Positions 20,661 through 28,751 are shown, counted from the first letter of the stretch. The stretch: 64,000 nucleotides of DNA from Bacteroidaceae bacterium (GCA_017619585.1 JAFZSA010000010.1:1-64000), one strand, 5' to 3'. Notes: generated by a model from the letters alone, not told the origin. A program made the numbers and translations.

Positions 20661-22766
20661 CTATATCCCAAAGCTTACCGTCACCTTATAGTTTCTACCC
20701 GGCATAGGATAACGTGGGATGTGTTCGTACTGTATGTCCAGCACATCGCAGACCTCCAGACAAAGGCCCCATGATGTTTTACCTATATGATGGGTGTAAT
20801 CCAATTTCATATCAACATTATGGTAAGGCTCCAGAATATCCTCCGGGTCGGCCTTGCTCCACATACGTTCTCCAACGTACAGGTAGGAGGTTGTGAACCG
20901 CAGATTCCGCCATCCCATGATGGCAGTGACACCAGTGGATAGAGTAGGCGAGTAGCAGATAGGCTTGTCATACATATCCTCATCCTCAGGGTCGGTACGG
21001 TCCACATCACGTTGCCATGTAAGCGAAGTAATCAGCGAACCGTTCCAGTCTCCTCTTTTATAATGTCCCTTGACCGTAGTGTTCAGTCCCCGGCAGAAGG
21101 TATAGCCATAGTTCATCATAGACCACGTATAAGTTCCCTTCAGGGGCAGGCAGACAATACGGTTCTCAATCTTGTTCTGATAAACGTCACACTGAATATC
21201 CATTGAACATTGACCATTATTACTATCCTCTTGCTCCTTGCCTCTTGCTCCTTGCCCCTTAAAATTTGAATTTTGCTTTTTGAATTTTGAATTAGACAAA
21301 TGGTACTCAATCCCTAAATTAAACTGTTTGGTGTATTCCGGCTTCAGATTGCGGTTACCGACCTGGGTGTAGTAGAGGTCGTTGAGCGTTGGGGCGCGGA
21401 AGATTTCCTTGTACCATCCGCGCAGTGTTATATTATTATATAAGGTATAGGCAAGCGAGACGGCAGGCGTCCAACGGTCCAAAGGGTCGGCAGCACCTAC
21501 ATGGGCAAAGGTATAGTCGTTGTAACGCTGATGCAGCAACGAGGCTGCTGCCTGAATGCCACGGTAGTTCATCTGTGCAGCCAGGACTTGCTTCTGATCT
21601 ACACGTATCACGTCATCAAAGCGTTTCAGGTCGGCACGTAGGATACTGAAGCGGACATCATAGCTGGTTGAGAGTGAAAGCCACTTCCAAGGCAGATAAG
21701 CCAGACAAAGAGCTCCATATACATCCTGTTGGCGGTAGTGGTTATTCACGCGGGCTGTGTTCTGGTTTTCGGGATAGTCGGTACAATAGCGCAGATATTC
21801 GTTGGTATATTTGCTATTGGCCTTAAAGAGCAGTTTCCTGAGGAACTTCTGCTGATAACTTGCCTGCACAAAGAAGTCGCGGTCCCATTCGCGTCCCACA
21901 TTGGTATATTTGTCGCTCAGACGTCGCACAATACCGCCTGGGCAACCTCTTTCTGAATCGTAATAGTATATATGTGAGGAAAAGCCACCCTTGAACAAAG
22001 CGCCCTCAATGCGTCCGTAGCGAATGTCGCTGTTGGCCCTTCGACCAACCGTATCCTCGTATTCCGAATGGTAGCGGAAAGGATAATCGCCACGCGATGT
22101 ACAGTACTCGCCGTCTATGAAACCCTGCCACCCATGCCAGTTGAACTGCCCGTTCAGTTTGGTCATCCAAGTATGGAACGAAGCATTACGGAGTTGTATA
22201 GATAGCGAATCATGGGTAGGGCGACGTGTCTGCAGATAGACCGTAGCACCAGATGCATATTCGCTGGCCGACTGGCAGTAGTCCAACTTGTTGGCATTAT
22301 AGAGCGATACCGACTCCAACGATGACAGTGAGAATTTGCCTAAGTCAACAGTTCCGTTCTGTGCGTTGGTGATACGGATGCCATCCACGTATATGCCTAC
22401 ATGCTGGGCGCCCAACGAACGAACATTTATGGTCTTCAGCCCGCCCAGCCCGCCATAGTCCTTTATCTGTACACCTGCAAAGTACTTCAGGGCATCGGCA
22501 ACTGATGTGTTACTGAGTGCCTGAAGGTCAACTCCGCTCAGTTTCTGAGATGTTGCAATAGTACGGGTAGGTTGTTTGGTGGAAACTATAACCTCGTTCA
22601 ACTGGTGAACGGTATCCTTCTTCTCCATCTCTGTCCCATGCCCCATGCTCCTTGCTCCATGCTCCGCGGAATATAGATTCTGCGCACTGGCACTTACTGT
22701 CACAGTAAATACCAATGCGGTAAACAGAATCGTTTGCAGATAGTAATAATTCAAATCATAATTCAT
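20661..22766 (-). CDS. btuB: TonB-dependent cobalamin receptor BtuB
   Basis: The 701-aa protein has a signal peptide ending near SASAQ (about 29), a plug domain (about 55-165: VIVSTKQPTRTIATSQKLSGVDLQ-like TonB box region, NVRSLGAQHVGIYVDGI) and a 22-strand-type barrel ending in the aromatic C-terminus VTVSFGI. The cobalamin riboswitch directly upstream and the BtuG/BtuH-like genes downstream identify the substrate. Two stretches come from dispersed repeats: residues 33-48 (AEHGARSMGHGTE) between signal peptide and plug, and about 492-524 (SKFKKQNSNF, GARGKEQED, NGQCSM) in the barrel half, probably an outer loop. The start codon itself lies in ATTCATA repeats. Confidence 0.9.
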   Translation of the reverse strand: MNYDLNYYYLQTILFTALVFTVTVSASAQNLYSAEHGARSMGHGTEMEKKDTVHQLNEVIVSTKQPTRTIATSQKLSGVDLQALSNTSVADALKYFAGVQIKDYGGLGGLKTINVRSLGAQHVGIYVDGIRITNAQNGTVDLGKFSLSSLESVSLYNANKLDYCQSASEYASGATVYLQTRRPTHDSLSIQLRNASFHTWMTKLNGQFNWHGWQGFIDGEYCTSRGDYPFRYHSEYEDTVGRRANSDIRYGRIEGALFKGGFSSHIYYYDSERGCPGGIVRRLSDKYTNVGREWDRDFFVQASYQQKFLRKLLFKANSKYTNEYLRYCTDYPENQNTARVNNHYRQQDVYGALCLAYLPWKWLSLSTSYDVRFSILRADLKRFDDVIRVDQKQVLAAQMNYRGIQAAASLLHQRYNDYTFAHVGAADPLDRWTPAVSLAYTLYNNITLRGWYKEIFRAPTLNDLYYTQVGNRNLKPEYTKQFNLGIEYHLSNSKFKKQNSNFKGQGARGKEQEDSNNGQCSMDIQCDVYQNKIENRIVCLPLKGTYTWSMMNYGYTFCRGLNTTVKGHYKRGDWNGSLITSLTWQRDVDRTDPEDEDMYDKPICYSPTLSTGVTAIMGWRNLRFTTSYLYVGERMWSKADPEDILEPYHNVDMKLDYTHHIGKTSWGLCLEVCDVLDIQYEHIPRYPMPGRNYKVTVSFGI
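21195..21292. repeat. Three short tandem repeat families joined inside btuB
   Basis: Reading the minus strand: ATTCAAA units (21258-21292), then GGGCAAGG/GAGCAAG units (21225-21258), then TCAATGG-like units (21195-21225). All three families otherwise occur between genes. The block is in frame and codes for about 33 residues. Confidence 0.85.
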
Positions 22767-22792
22767 AGTGCATAGTTCATAGTGAAACTATA

Positions 22793-22825
22793 CTTCGCTC
22801 CACGCAACGCTTATGCGTAGCGAAG
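22793..22825 (-). promoter_or_regulatory. Hairpin in the btuB leader between riboswitch and start
   Basis: CTTCGCT / AGCGAAG arms with inner ACGCA / TGCGT arms make a 12-bp interrupted stem 27 nt upstream of the btuB start codon. It could be part of the riboswitch expression platform or an independent structure. No T-run follows, so it is not a canonical terminator. Confidence 0.5.
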
Positions 22826-22929
22826 AACAACGTTAATTCCCAATTGTCAATTGGTCATTGTCAATGTCTCCCCCTAAAGGGGGTGTGGAGTCATTTCATC
22901 CTTGTCCCGAGGATGCATGTTATATATAC

Positions 22930-23105
22930 AAAATGGCAGGTTTCCTGACTTTTGCCCGTCAGCGCGTCTTCCCAGGTTGTTCCCAGTGACTTTTTATGCG
23001 CTGCGAAAAAGGCAATTACAGTAGCGGGCACTGCTCCGGATTCACACCGGATTCCCTCTCTACGCTGATTACTCCATTTACACGGAGTGCACAGGTATCA
23101 CCATA
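22930..23105 (-). ncRNA. Cobalamin riboswitch
   Basis: The minus strand carries the hallmark core GAATCCGGTGTGAATCCGG and CAGTGCCCGC.ACTGTAA (23010-23056) and the 3' B12 box AGTCAGGAAACCTGCC (22935-22950), with GGTGATACCTG at the 5' end able to pair as P1. It lies between a consensus promoter and btuB. A CATCCT/AGGATG hairpin follows at about 22895-22920. It predicts B12-repressed expression of btuB and the genes behind it. Confidence 0.95.
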
Positions 23106-23113
23106 ATGCGGGA

Positions 23114-23144
23114 CAAAGATACGAATAAGTGAGAGAAATACAAA
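23114..23144 (-). promoter_or_regulatory. Promoter of the B12 uptake operon
   Basis: TTTG (23141-23144), 19 nt, TATCTTTG (23114-23121) on the minus strand, immediately upstream of the riboswitch. Confidence 0.85.
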
Positions 23145-23153
23145 ATAAATCAC

Positions 23154-23181
23154 AAAAAAAGAAGAGGCATTGTGCCTCTTC
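23154..23181 (-). terminator. Terminator of the second sigma operon
   Basis: GAAGAGGC-attgt-GCCTCTTC, followed on the minus strand by seven T, 9 nt after the DUF4252 gene stop. Confidence 0.9.
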
Positions 23182-23189
23182 CTATGATG

Positions 23190-23657
23190 TTAGCCTTTCC
23201 TGGTCATCTTCATTACATCTTCCAGATTAAATTTACCCGAGAAGACTATCACCGTTACCGTCCCGTCTCCGTCCGTTACCATAACCACGGACGACTGTTG
23301 CTTTCCTTCTGAGTGATAGATGTTTACTTTGCTGTCGTCCTCGTTAACTTGCATCAACTTTTCGTACTTGCCGTTTGAGAGTATTCCTTGTACCTCCTTC
23401 TTCAGTTTCTTGCCGGCCTCCGGGTATTCAGATGTGATAATCTGTATGGCTGACAACTTATTGGATAGCGAACTGACGTCCACCCCCGGCATGTTAGCCA
23501 TCTTGCCTACCATACCAATCATATATTTAGAGATGTAGACGTAGGTTACGTTCTTTGTATCTGCATATTTCTCGAACTCCTTTACCTGTGCGCTGGCGGT
23601 TAGGCAGAGCAGTGCCAATACGGTGCAGAGCAGTGATTTTATGATTGTCCGTTTCAT
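23190..23657 (-). CDS. Secreted DUF4252 protein
   Basis: The 155-aa protein has a signal peptide (LLCTVLALLCLTASAQ, about 8-23) and the DUF4252 pattern: FEKYADTKNVTYVYISKYMI near the start, SAIQIITSE in the middle, LMQVNEDDSKVNIY, and VVMVTDGDGTVTVIVFSGKF near the end. The function of this family is unknown. In many Bacteroidetes DUF4252 genes follow an ECF sigma/anti-sigma pair, as here. It lies 1 nt after the anti-sigma gene and is followed by the operon terminator. Confidence 0.85.
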   Translation of the reverse strand: MKRTIIKSLLCTVLALLCLTASAQVKEFEKYADTKNVTYVYISKYMIGMVGKMANMPGVDVSSLSNKLSAIQIITSEYPEAGKKLKKEVQGILSNGKYEKLMQVNEDDSKVNIYHSEGKQQSSVVMVTDGDGTVTVIVFSGKFNLEDVMKMTRKG

Positions 23658-23658
23658 A

Positions 23659-24066
23659 TTATTTCAATGCGTTTAATTGATCGTTTAAAGTTCTTTCTGC
23701 TTTCTCACTTATTGTATTTACTTTCTCCAGTTGTTCCATCCCCTTGTTCAGGTTCATGGCCAGCAGGTTTAGTGCGCGCTCTGCTTCCTGCTTTGCCATA
23801 ACAGGATCCTGGTAGGTATCTTGTTCGGCAGGGTTCTGCCCAAACTTCTGGTAGCCCAATCCAAAGACAATGGCAATACAGGCTGCAACGGCTGCGTACT
23901 GTAGGATACGCGGACGGAAGGATATCTGTCTTCTTTTTCCCTTGTCTTTGGAGAGGGCAGGGGTGAGGCTTTCTTTTTCCCACTCATCTATCTTGGTAGA
24001 GAGGCGTTCCTCCAGTCCTTCTGGGATAGGGATGCGTTCCAGTTCTTCAAAGTTCAGTTTGTCCAT
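23659..24066 (-). CDS. Anti-sigma-like membrane protein with a REP-coded insert
   Basis: The 135-aa protein has a cytoplasmic N-terminus (ELERIPIPEGLEERLSTKIDEWEKE), one transmembrane helix (AAVAACIAIVFGLGY, about 56-71) and a periplasmic tail rich in Glu/Lys with predicted coiled coil (QEAERALNLLAMNLNKGMEQLEKV). It overlaps the sigma gene by 13 nt. Residues about 31-43 (SLTPALSKDKGKR) come from a REP-like element and sit between the sigma-contacting segment and the membrane helix. The role as anti-sigma is inferred from position and topology. Confidence 0.7.
   Translation of the reverse strand: MDKLNFEELERIPIPEGLEERLSTKIDEWEKESLTPALSKDKGKRRQISFRPRILQYAAVAACIAIVFGLGYQKFGQNPAEQDTYQDPVMAKQEAERALNLLAMNLNKGMEQLEKVNTISEKAERTLNDQLNALK
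23939..23973. repeat. REP-like element inside the anti-sigma gene
   Basis: CCCTTGTCTTTGGAGAGGGCAGGGGTGAGGC-type sequence read in frame as SLTPALSKDKG; same orientation relative to the gene as the copy in the BtuH-like gene. Confidence 0.8.
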
Positions 24067-24569
24067 GTCTTGGTTAGTTTTATGAATTGTTGTATCAACT
24101 TCTGTTTTGTTCTCATTACTATGATGCGGATGTTTCCTTGGGTTAGACCGGTATCCTGCTCTATTTCCTCGTACGAGCGTTCCTCCACCAGATGCATCCT
24201 TATGACTCGTCCTTCGCGTTCCGGTAGCTGACTGATGAGGCTTTCCATCTTTGAGGCTTCGTCCTTTGCGGCTATCTGGCCTTCAAGGCTACGTTCATCG
24301 GGTGGTGAGAGCTCGTCCTTCAGTTCAACAGAGCTGTCTATGCGTTTCAGACGCTGCTGATCGCGTAGCAGGTTTCGCATCAGGGTCACCAGGTAAGCTT
24401 GTGTTACAGCCTCGTCCCTTAGATCGTTGCGCTTCTGCCAGAGCTTCAGATATGTATCCTGAAGCAGATCCTCGGCATCCTGCACATTGCCCGTCAGATG
24501 AAAAGCCACCCTGTAGAGCAACTTATGGAAAGGCATGAACCGTCGCTTGAACTCCTGAGCGTTCATCAC
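24054..24569 (-). CDS. ECF RNA polymerase sigma factor
   Basis: The 171-aa protein has region 2 (LTGNVQDAEDLLQDTYLKLW, about 26-45) and region 4 (LPEREGRVIRMHLVEERSYEEIEQDTGLTQGNIRIIVMRTKQKL). Its start overlaps the stop of the upstream secreted-protein gene by 4 nt, and its end overlaps the anti-sigma gene. It is the third gene of a five-gene operon of envelope proteins and regulators. Confidence 0.93.
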   Translation of the reverse strand: MMNAQEFKRRFMPFHKLLYRVAFHLTGNVQDAEDLLQDTYLKLWQKRNDLRDEAVTQAYLVTLMRNLLRDQQRLKRIDSSVELKDELSPPDERSLEGQIAAKDEASKMESLISQLPEREGRVIRMHLVEERSYEEIEQDTGLTQGNIRIIVMRTKQKLIQQFIKLTKTWTN

Positions 24570-25054
24570 TTGATAGTCGTTGTCTTAGTTTGCTTTAAGT
24601 CGATTATATTTGGTATATCTTCCTGCTTTATCTTTCCCTGAATATGTACCAGCACTATAGCGTTTTCCATTTCGGTGTTGAGATCTATTCTGGCTACCAA
24701 TTCTGTTATGTACTCACCATCTTCTATGGCATAGTATTGAATGTTACGGAATAAATCAAAGTCGTCATTGTGCTTCTCGTAATAGACACACTTGAAATCC
24801 TTCAGGGCATCCAGATCCTTTTGTAACTGTTGGCATCCTATTTTTGATGCCACGCCTCTTACAACTTGTGCTTTCTTTACAGTCCATGTTGCAACATCTG
24901 GATTCTCTTTACAAACTCTTTTTATCTTTTTTGTTAAATTTTCGTATGACATACCACTGCGAGCCTTCCATCTCTTCATAAATTCATCAGCGTTTTGTCC
25001 GAACACACTGCCTACACATAGTAGCAGCATGAGTGAGAAAAATATCCTTTTCAT
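24566..25054 (-). CDS. Small secreted protein, possibly DUF4252-like
   Basis: The 162-aa protein has a signal peptide (FFSLMLLLCVGSVFGQ, about 5-20). The sequence MSYENLTKKIKRVCKENPDVATW, LKDFKCVYYEKHNDD and ELVARIDLNTEMENAIVLVHIQGKI has the alternating helix/strand order seen in the neighbouring DUF4252 protein but is too diverged to be sure. It overlaps the sigma start by 4 nt, so it is translated with it. Confidence 0.6.
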   Translation of the reverse strand: MKRIFFSLMLLLCVGSVFGQNADEFMKRWKARSGMSYENLTKKIKRVCKENPDVATWTVKKAQVVRGVASKIGCQQLQKDLDALKDFKCVYYEKHNDDFDLFRNIQYYAIEDGEYITELVARIDLNTEMENAIVLVHIQGKIKQEDIPNIIDLKQTKTTTIK

Positions 25055-25060
25055 ATTACA

Positions 25061-25834
25061 TTACTTTTTATTTTTTGATGTATAGTATTCAAATGCTGTT
25101 TTCTTCTTGCAGTCTGGGTATTTCTGACGTAGTTCCTTACCTCTGAGCTTCTTCTGGCTGTATCCGTCCCATTTCATACCATGGTCAAACATATAATGTA
25201 CGGCATCAGACGGAGTATGGAGATCGGGATAAACCTTTCCGTCAATTACAATCAGGCAGTCACGAAGGCTACGCGGTTCCTTCTCGCCATCATTTTCCCA
25301 CATACCATTAGACCAGGTGATAGAAAAGTTGGCTCCTTTTAGTAAACCGTTAAATAGCTCTTCAAAATCGTGTGTTCCGCTGTATATGTTAACGTTTATC
25401 TCTTCATCATCCTCATTAATGTGTACCCACGTCGTTCTGTTACCTTTCTTGGCTTTATAGTATTTGGTTTTATTACTATCTTCTGACGAATGAGCGATAA
25501 CCGGATGGAACTGATTCTTTTCCAGAATCTTGGAGAGCTGCTTCTTCAGCTTTTCCGATCCCTTGTTTTCTTTGTCGCATTCAAGGAATATCGCATCGTC
25601 AACCAAGTCCGTTAATTCTCCATCATAGCCTTCAACGATTATTTTATCCGCTAATGGGTAAACCACATTTTGCACCAATTCCTGGATTTTCTGTTTGTCA
25701 ACGTGTTTGTAGGATACGCCATTTATTTTGCTTAATGCCGTAAAATCCTTGTTTTGTGCTTGGGCACTAAGGCCTGTAAAAGCAACCAGACCGCATAAAG
25801 CCCATGTTTTCATAGTTTTTGCAAGACCATTCAT
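25061..25834 (-). CDS. Secreted DUF4252-like protein with C-terminal extension
   Basis: The frame is open to 26017, but the start is placed at MNGLAKTMKTWALCGL because a signal peptide (ending LSAQAQN) follows at once and the 61 upstream codons look like leader. The product is 257 aa. About 25-170 resembles DUF4252 (FTALSKINGVSYKHVDKQKI ... WVHINEDDEEINVNIYSG). About 175-257 is an extra domain with DCLIVIDGKVYPD and MKWDGYSQKKLRGKELRQKYPDC, not recognised. It is probably first in the sigma operon. A start six codons further in (25813) is also possible. Confidence 0.65.
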   Translation of the reverse strand: MNGLAKTMKTWALCGLVAFTGLSAQAQNKDFTALSKINGVSYKHVDKQKIQELVQNVVYPLADKIIVEGYDGELTDLVDDAIFLECDKENKGSEKLKKQLSKILEKNQFHPVIAHSSEDSNKTKYYKAKKGNRTTWVHINEDDEEINVNIYSGTHDFEELFNGLLKGANFSITWSNGMWENDGEKEPRSLRDCLIVIDGKVYPDLHTPSDAVHYMFDHGMKWDGYSQKKLRGKELRQKYPDCKKKTAFEYYTSKNKK

Positions 25835-26051
25835 TTTTAATCCAATGCTTTTGTTGTTTATAAATTCTGTTTTTACTGTTTCATCGATGAACCCTTCTAT
25901 ATGTGCAAACGGGATTTCTGTGGAATTTGTTACAATAGGGGAACATTTTTTTTCTGAACAAACACAAAAGTACAGATTATCATCCATTCCACAAAATAAA
26001 TCCGCCAGCAAAAACATTGTTTCACTGGCGGTTTATCTTATAATCGGTTCT

Positions 26052-26085
26052 CCACTCTCTCTCGGAGAGGGGGCGGGGGTGAGGC
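26052..26085. repeat. REP-like element downstream of the purine permease
   Basis: CTCTCTCTCGGAGAGGGGGCGGGGGTGAGGCT. It touches the permease stop codon and may act as its transcript end. Same family as 52921-53058. Confidence 0.75.
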
Positions 26086-26087
26086 TA

Positions 26088-27419
26088 CTATATAAATATG
26101 TATTTACAGATAAACAGGATAGCCAATATCCACATGGTGATAGAGATATCCTTGAACTTGCCGGCTACAGCATGGCAGACAACGTATGAGATGACACCAA
26201 TGAGGATACCGTCGCTGATGCTATAGCTCAGAGGCATCATAATGATGGTCATGAAGGCAGGGATAGCCTTGCAATAGTCCTCCCAATGGATACGTGCTAT
26301 GGCTGGCATCATCATTACACCTACGATAATGAGGGCAGGAGCTGTGGCAGCACCGGGGATAGAGAGGAACAACGGGCTAAAGAACAATGCCAGTGCAAAA
26401 CATACAGCTGTAGAGAAAGCAGTAAGACCCGTACGGCCGCCTTCGCCAACACCAGAGGCACTCTCAACATAGGTTGTGGTAGTAGAGGTTCCCAAGCAGG
26501 CGCCGGCTACGGTAGCTATAGAGTCGGCCATGAACATCTTCTCCATTCCGGGAATCTCATCGCGCTTGGCATCGGGGTTAACCATACCTGCACCCTGATG
26601 AACACCGATGATGGTACCCATAGTATCAAACATATCTATAAACAGGAAGGTAAATACCACTACCAGCATATCTAAGCTGAGCACCTGGCTCCATTCGAAT
26701 TTGCAGAAGAGAGGCTCTACACTGTCGGGAGTTGACATGAATCCGCCCAGCTTGGTAATAGCCTCACCAGTTGAGGGATCCTTGACGAACAGGCCCAGAA
26801 GTGTTGTAGCCAAGATACCCCACAGGATACCGCCACGCACCTTGGCCATCACCAGACCGGCTGTAAGGAAAAGACCTACAATAGCCAGCAAGGCAGTGCC
26901 TTGAGTGATATTACCCAGGCTAACCAGTGTAGCATCGTTATTTACTATAATGCCGGAATTCTCCATTCCAATGAAAGCAATAAACAAGCCTATACCAGCG
27001 CCAATGGCTTTATTCAGTGTACCTGGAATAGCCTTCAGCAACAAGCTACGCACATTAGTAACGGTAAGAAGAACAAAGATGACACCCTCTATAAGCACAG
27101 CTGTGAGGGCAAACTGCCAACTGTAACCCATACCCAGACATACAGTATAGACAAAGAAAGCATTCAATCCCATACCAGGAGCCAGTGCAAAAGGCTTCTT
27201 GGCATAAAGGGCCATCACAAGTGTACCTATGATGGCAGCCAGCGCCGTAGCAGTAAAGACACTACCGCCAGGCATGCCGGGTAGGGCACTGAAGATGTTG
27301 GGGTTAACGGCCAGAATATAGGCCATGGTAAGGAAAGTTGTGACGCCCGCCAGGATTTCTGTGCGGATACTGTGCTTCTTAGGATCAAAGCCAAACAGTT
27401 TTTCTAATGCATGTTCCAT
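26088..27419 (-). CDS. AzgA-type guanine/hypoxanthine permease (NCS2-like)
   Basis: The 443-aa inner-membrane protein has about 12-14 hydrophobic segments. Diagnostic stretches of the AzgA/PbuG branch are TEILAGVTTFLTMAYILAVNP (19-39), KPFALAPGMGLNAFFVYTV, LTAVLIEGVIFVLLT, FTFLFIDMFDTMGTIIGV and GTSTTTTYVESASGVGEGGRTGL. These carriers import purine bases, usually with protons. It is monocistronic, with a consensus promoter and no purine riboswitch in the 5' region. Confidence 0.92.
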   Translation of the reverse strand: MEHALEKLFGFDPKKHSIRTEILAGVTTFLTMAYILAVNPNIFSALPGMPGGSVFTATALAAIIGTLVMALYAKKPFALAPGMGLNAFFVYTVCLGMGYSWQFALTAVLIEGVIFVLLTVTNVRSLLLKAIPGTLNKAIGAGIGLFIAFIGMENSGIIVNNDATLVSLGNITQGTALLAIVGLFLTAGLVMAKVRGGILWGILATTLLGLFVKDPSTGEAITKLGGFMSTPDSVEPLFCKFEWSQVLSLDMLVVVFTFLFIDMFDTMGTIIGVHQGAGMVNPDAKRDEIPGMEKMFMADSIATVAGACLGTSTTTTYVESASGVGEGGRTGLTAFSTAVCFALALFFSPLFLSIPGAATAPALIIVGVMMMPAIARIHWEDYCKAIPAFMTIIMMPLSYSISDGILIGVISYVVCHAVAGKFKDISITMWILAILFICKYIFI

Positions 27420-27463
27420 GATGTTGTGTATTTTTATTTAGTATGTTTTTGTAATACAGACTG

Positions 27464-27494
27464 CAAAAATACAAAGAACAGAATTAATAGCAAA
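27464..27494 (-). promoter_or_regulatory. Promoter of the purine permease gene
   Basis: TTTG (27491-27494), 19 nt, TATTTTTG (27464-27471) on the minus strand. Confidence 0.8.
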
Positions 27495-27539
27495 GGAAAT
27501 ACAGATAAAATTTTTAGCAGCAGATATTTTTACTGTTCA

Positions 27540-27717
27540 CCACCACAGCACGTGTGTAAATCAGAGAAACGGCCTTTCTCTGCCAGTAACTCGGCCTTTC
27601 TCTTAAGGAGAAACGGCATGTTGCTCTTAACCGCCTTTCGATATAACGTTATAACGTAATACCGTTATTACGATTTTGTGCGGCCATCCCTCCTCCGCAG
27701 GAGAGTCGGAGGGGCCT
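27540..27717. repeat. Repeat-filled divergent intergenic region
   Basis: It holds CGGCCTTTCTC units (near 27568, 27591 and 27630), TATAACGTT nonamers (27640-27672) and a REP-like palindrome CCCTCCTCCGCAGGAG.GTCGGAGGGG (27686-27717). There is no coding sequence. Confidence 0.65.
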
Positions 27718-27766
27718 GTTAAAATAAAGTTAAATATCGTCAAACCAAACGAAAAAGTAGGTGAAA

Positions 27767-27798
27767 TTTGTTTTTTCAAAGCATAATTACTAACTTTG
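27767..27798 (+). promoter_or_regulatory. Promoter of the Lys/Ala-rich protein gene
   Basis: TTTG (27767-27770), 20 nt, TAACTTTG (27791-27798), 18 nt before the ATG. Confidence 0.75.
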
Positions 27799-27816
27799 CA
27801 GCCAAATAGAAACATA

Positions 27817-28692
27817 ATGAAGAGTACAAGGATATTATGGTTATTTCTGCTGATGGCGGTCTCAATGACCTCATTCGCACAGCATAGGGTGAACATCTAC
27901 AATGCTGACAGCATTCAGAAGTACCTGAAAGAGCGCATAGCCGAAACAAAGGTTAGGCAGAAAGCTGCACGCGATGCACAGAAAGCCGTAGATAAGGAGA
28001 TGCTAACACTGCAGCGCGACCTGGAGAAATCACGCAATCAGGCAATCAAAGACCGTCAGCGTGTTAAGGCAGCCCAGAAGAGCGGAAAATTCTACCAACC
28101 TAAACCATACGTTCCTGCCGAACTGAAAAATCAGGATACAGAAGAACTCTCTAACTTGAGCAAAGAAGAACGCGTAAAGAAAGAGGCTGAGCAGAAGCTG
28201 AAAGCCGAGGCTGCTAAGACGCAGGCTAAACAGCAAGCTGAAAAAGCCAAGATAATGAGCAAGACAGGCGGTGCCCGCGAAAGAGCTGAACTGCGCGCAT
28301 CAGCCCGCCAGCAGAAACAACGCCGTAAAGAAAAGGCTGCAGAGGATAAGCTGAAGGCAAAAGCTGCAAGAGCCGAAGCAAAAAGGGCTACAACTGAGGA
28401 TGTGGTAGAATCACCGGAAAAGCCGGATAATCAGGAAATTCCGGAATCTCCGGAGAAACCGGCTAAAGTAGAGAAGCCCGCCAAAGCTGCCAAGGCAGAA
28501 AAGCCCAAAGTAGAGAAACCTGTACTGACTCCTGAACAAGTTGCGGAAGAAAAAGCAAAACAGAAAGAACTGAAACAACAGGAGAAGGACTCGAAAAAGA
28601 AATTCAGCATTCGAGAGCAACGGGCCAAAGCTGTTGCCGAACAGAAAGCTAAAGAAGCAAAAGAGAAAGCAGAGAAAGAAGGAGAAGAATAA
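27817..28692 (+). CDS. Secreted Lys/Ala/Glu-rich coiled-coil protein
   Basis: The product is 291 aa from the ATG at MKSTRILWLF; an in-frame ATG 7 codons upstream falls inside the promoter-leader. It has a signal peptide (LFLLMAVSMTSFAQ, about 8-21), a 60-residue charged helix (KYLKERIAETKVRQKAARDA...), a Pro/Tyr segment (YQPKPYVPAEL), then long A/K/E/R coiled-coil repeats and an internal E-S-P-E-K-P repeat. No enzyme motif is present. Such low-complexity proteins can be structural or periplasmic spacer proteins. Function is unknown. The next gene follows after 59 nt and is probably co-transcribed. Confidence 0.75.
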   Translation: MKSTRILWLFLLMAVSMTSFAQHRVNIYNADSIQKYLKERIAETKVRQKAARDAQKAVDKEMLTLQRDLEKSRNQAIKDRQRVKAAQKSGKFYQPKPYVPAELKNQDTEELSNLSKEERVKKEAEQKLKAEAAKTQAKQQAEKAKIMSKTGGARERAELRASARQQKQRRKEKAAEDKLKAKAARAEAKRATTEDVVESPEKPDNQEIPESPEKPAKVEKPAKAAKAEKPKVEKPVLTPEQVAEEKAKQKELKQQEKDSKKKFSIREQRAKAVAEQKAKEAKEKAEKEGEE

Positions 28693-28751
28693 AATAATCC
28701 CGGTAATTCAGAATAACTATTTACAGGATAACTTAATAACAACGACAGGAC

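Noticed and set aside
22860..23105. Direct repeat region before btuB as a possible CRISPR array
   Set aside because: The conserved blocks are the cobalamin riboswitch core and B12 box; there are no regularly spaced repeats with spacers.
26088..27419. Purine riboswitch before the AzgA permease
   Set aside because: The 45-nt leader after the promoter is too short and lacks the conserved purine aptamer core.
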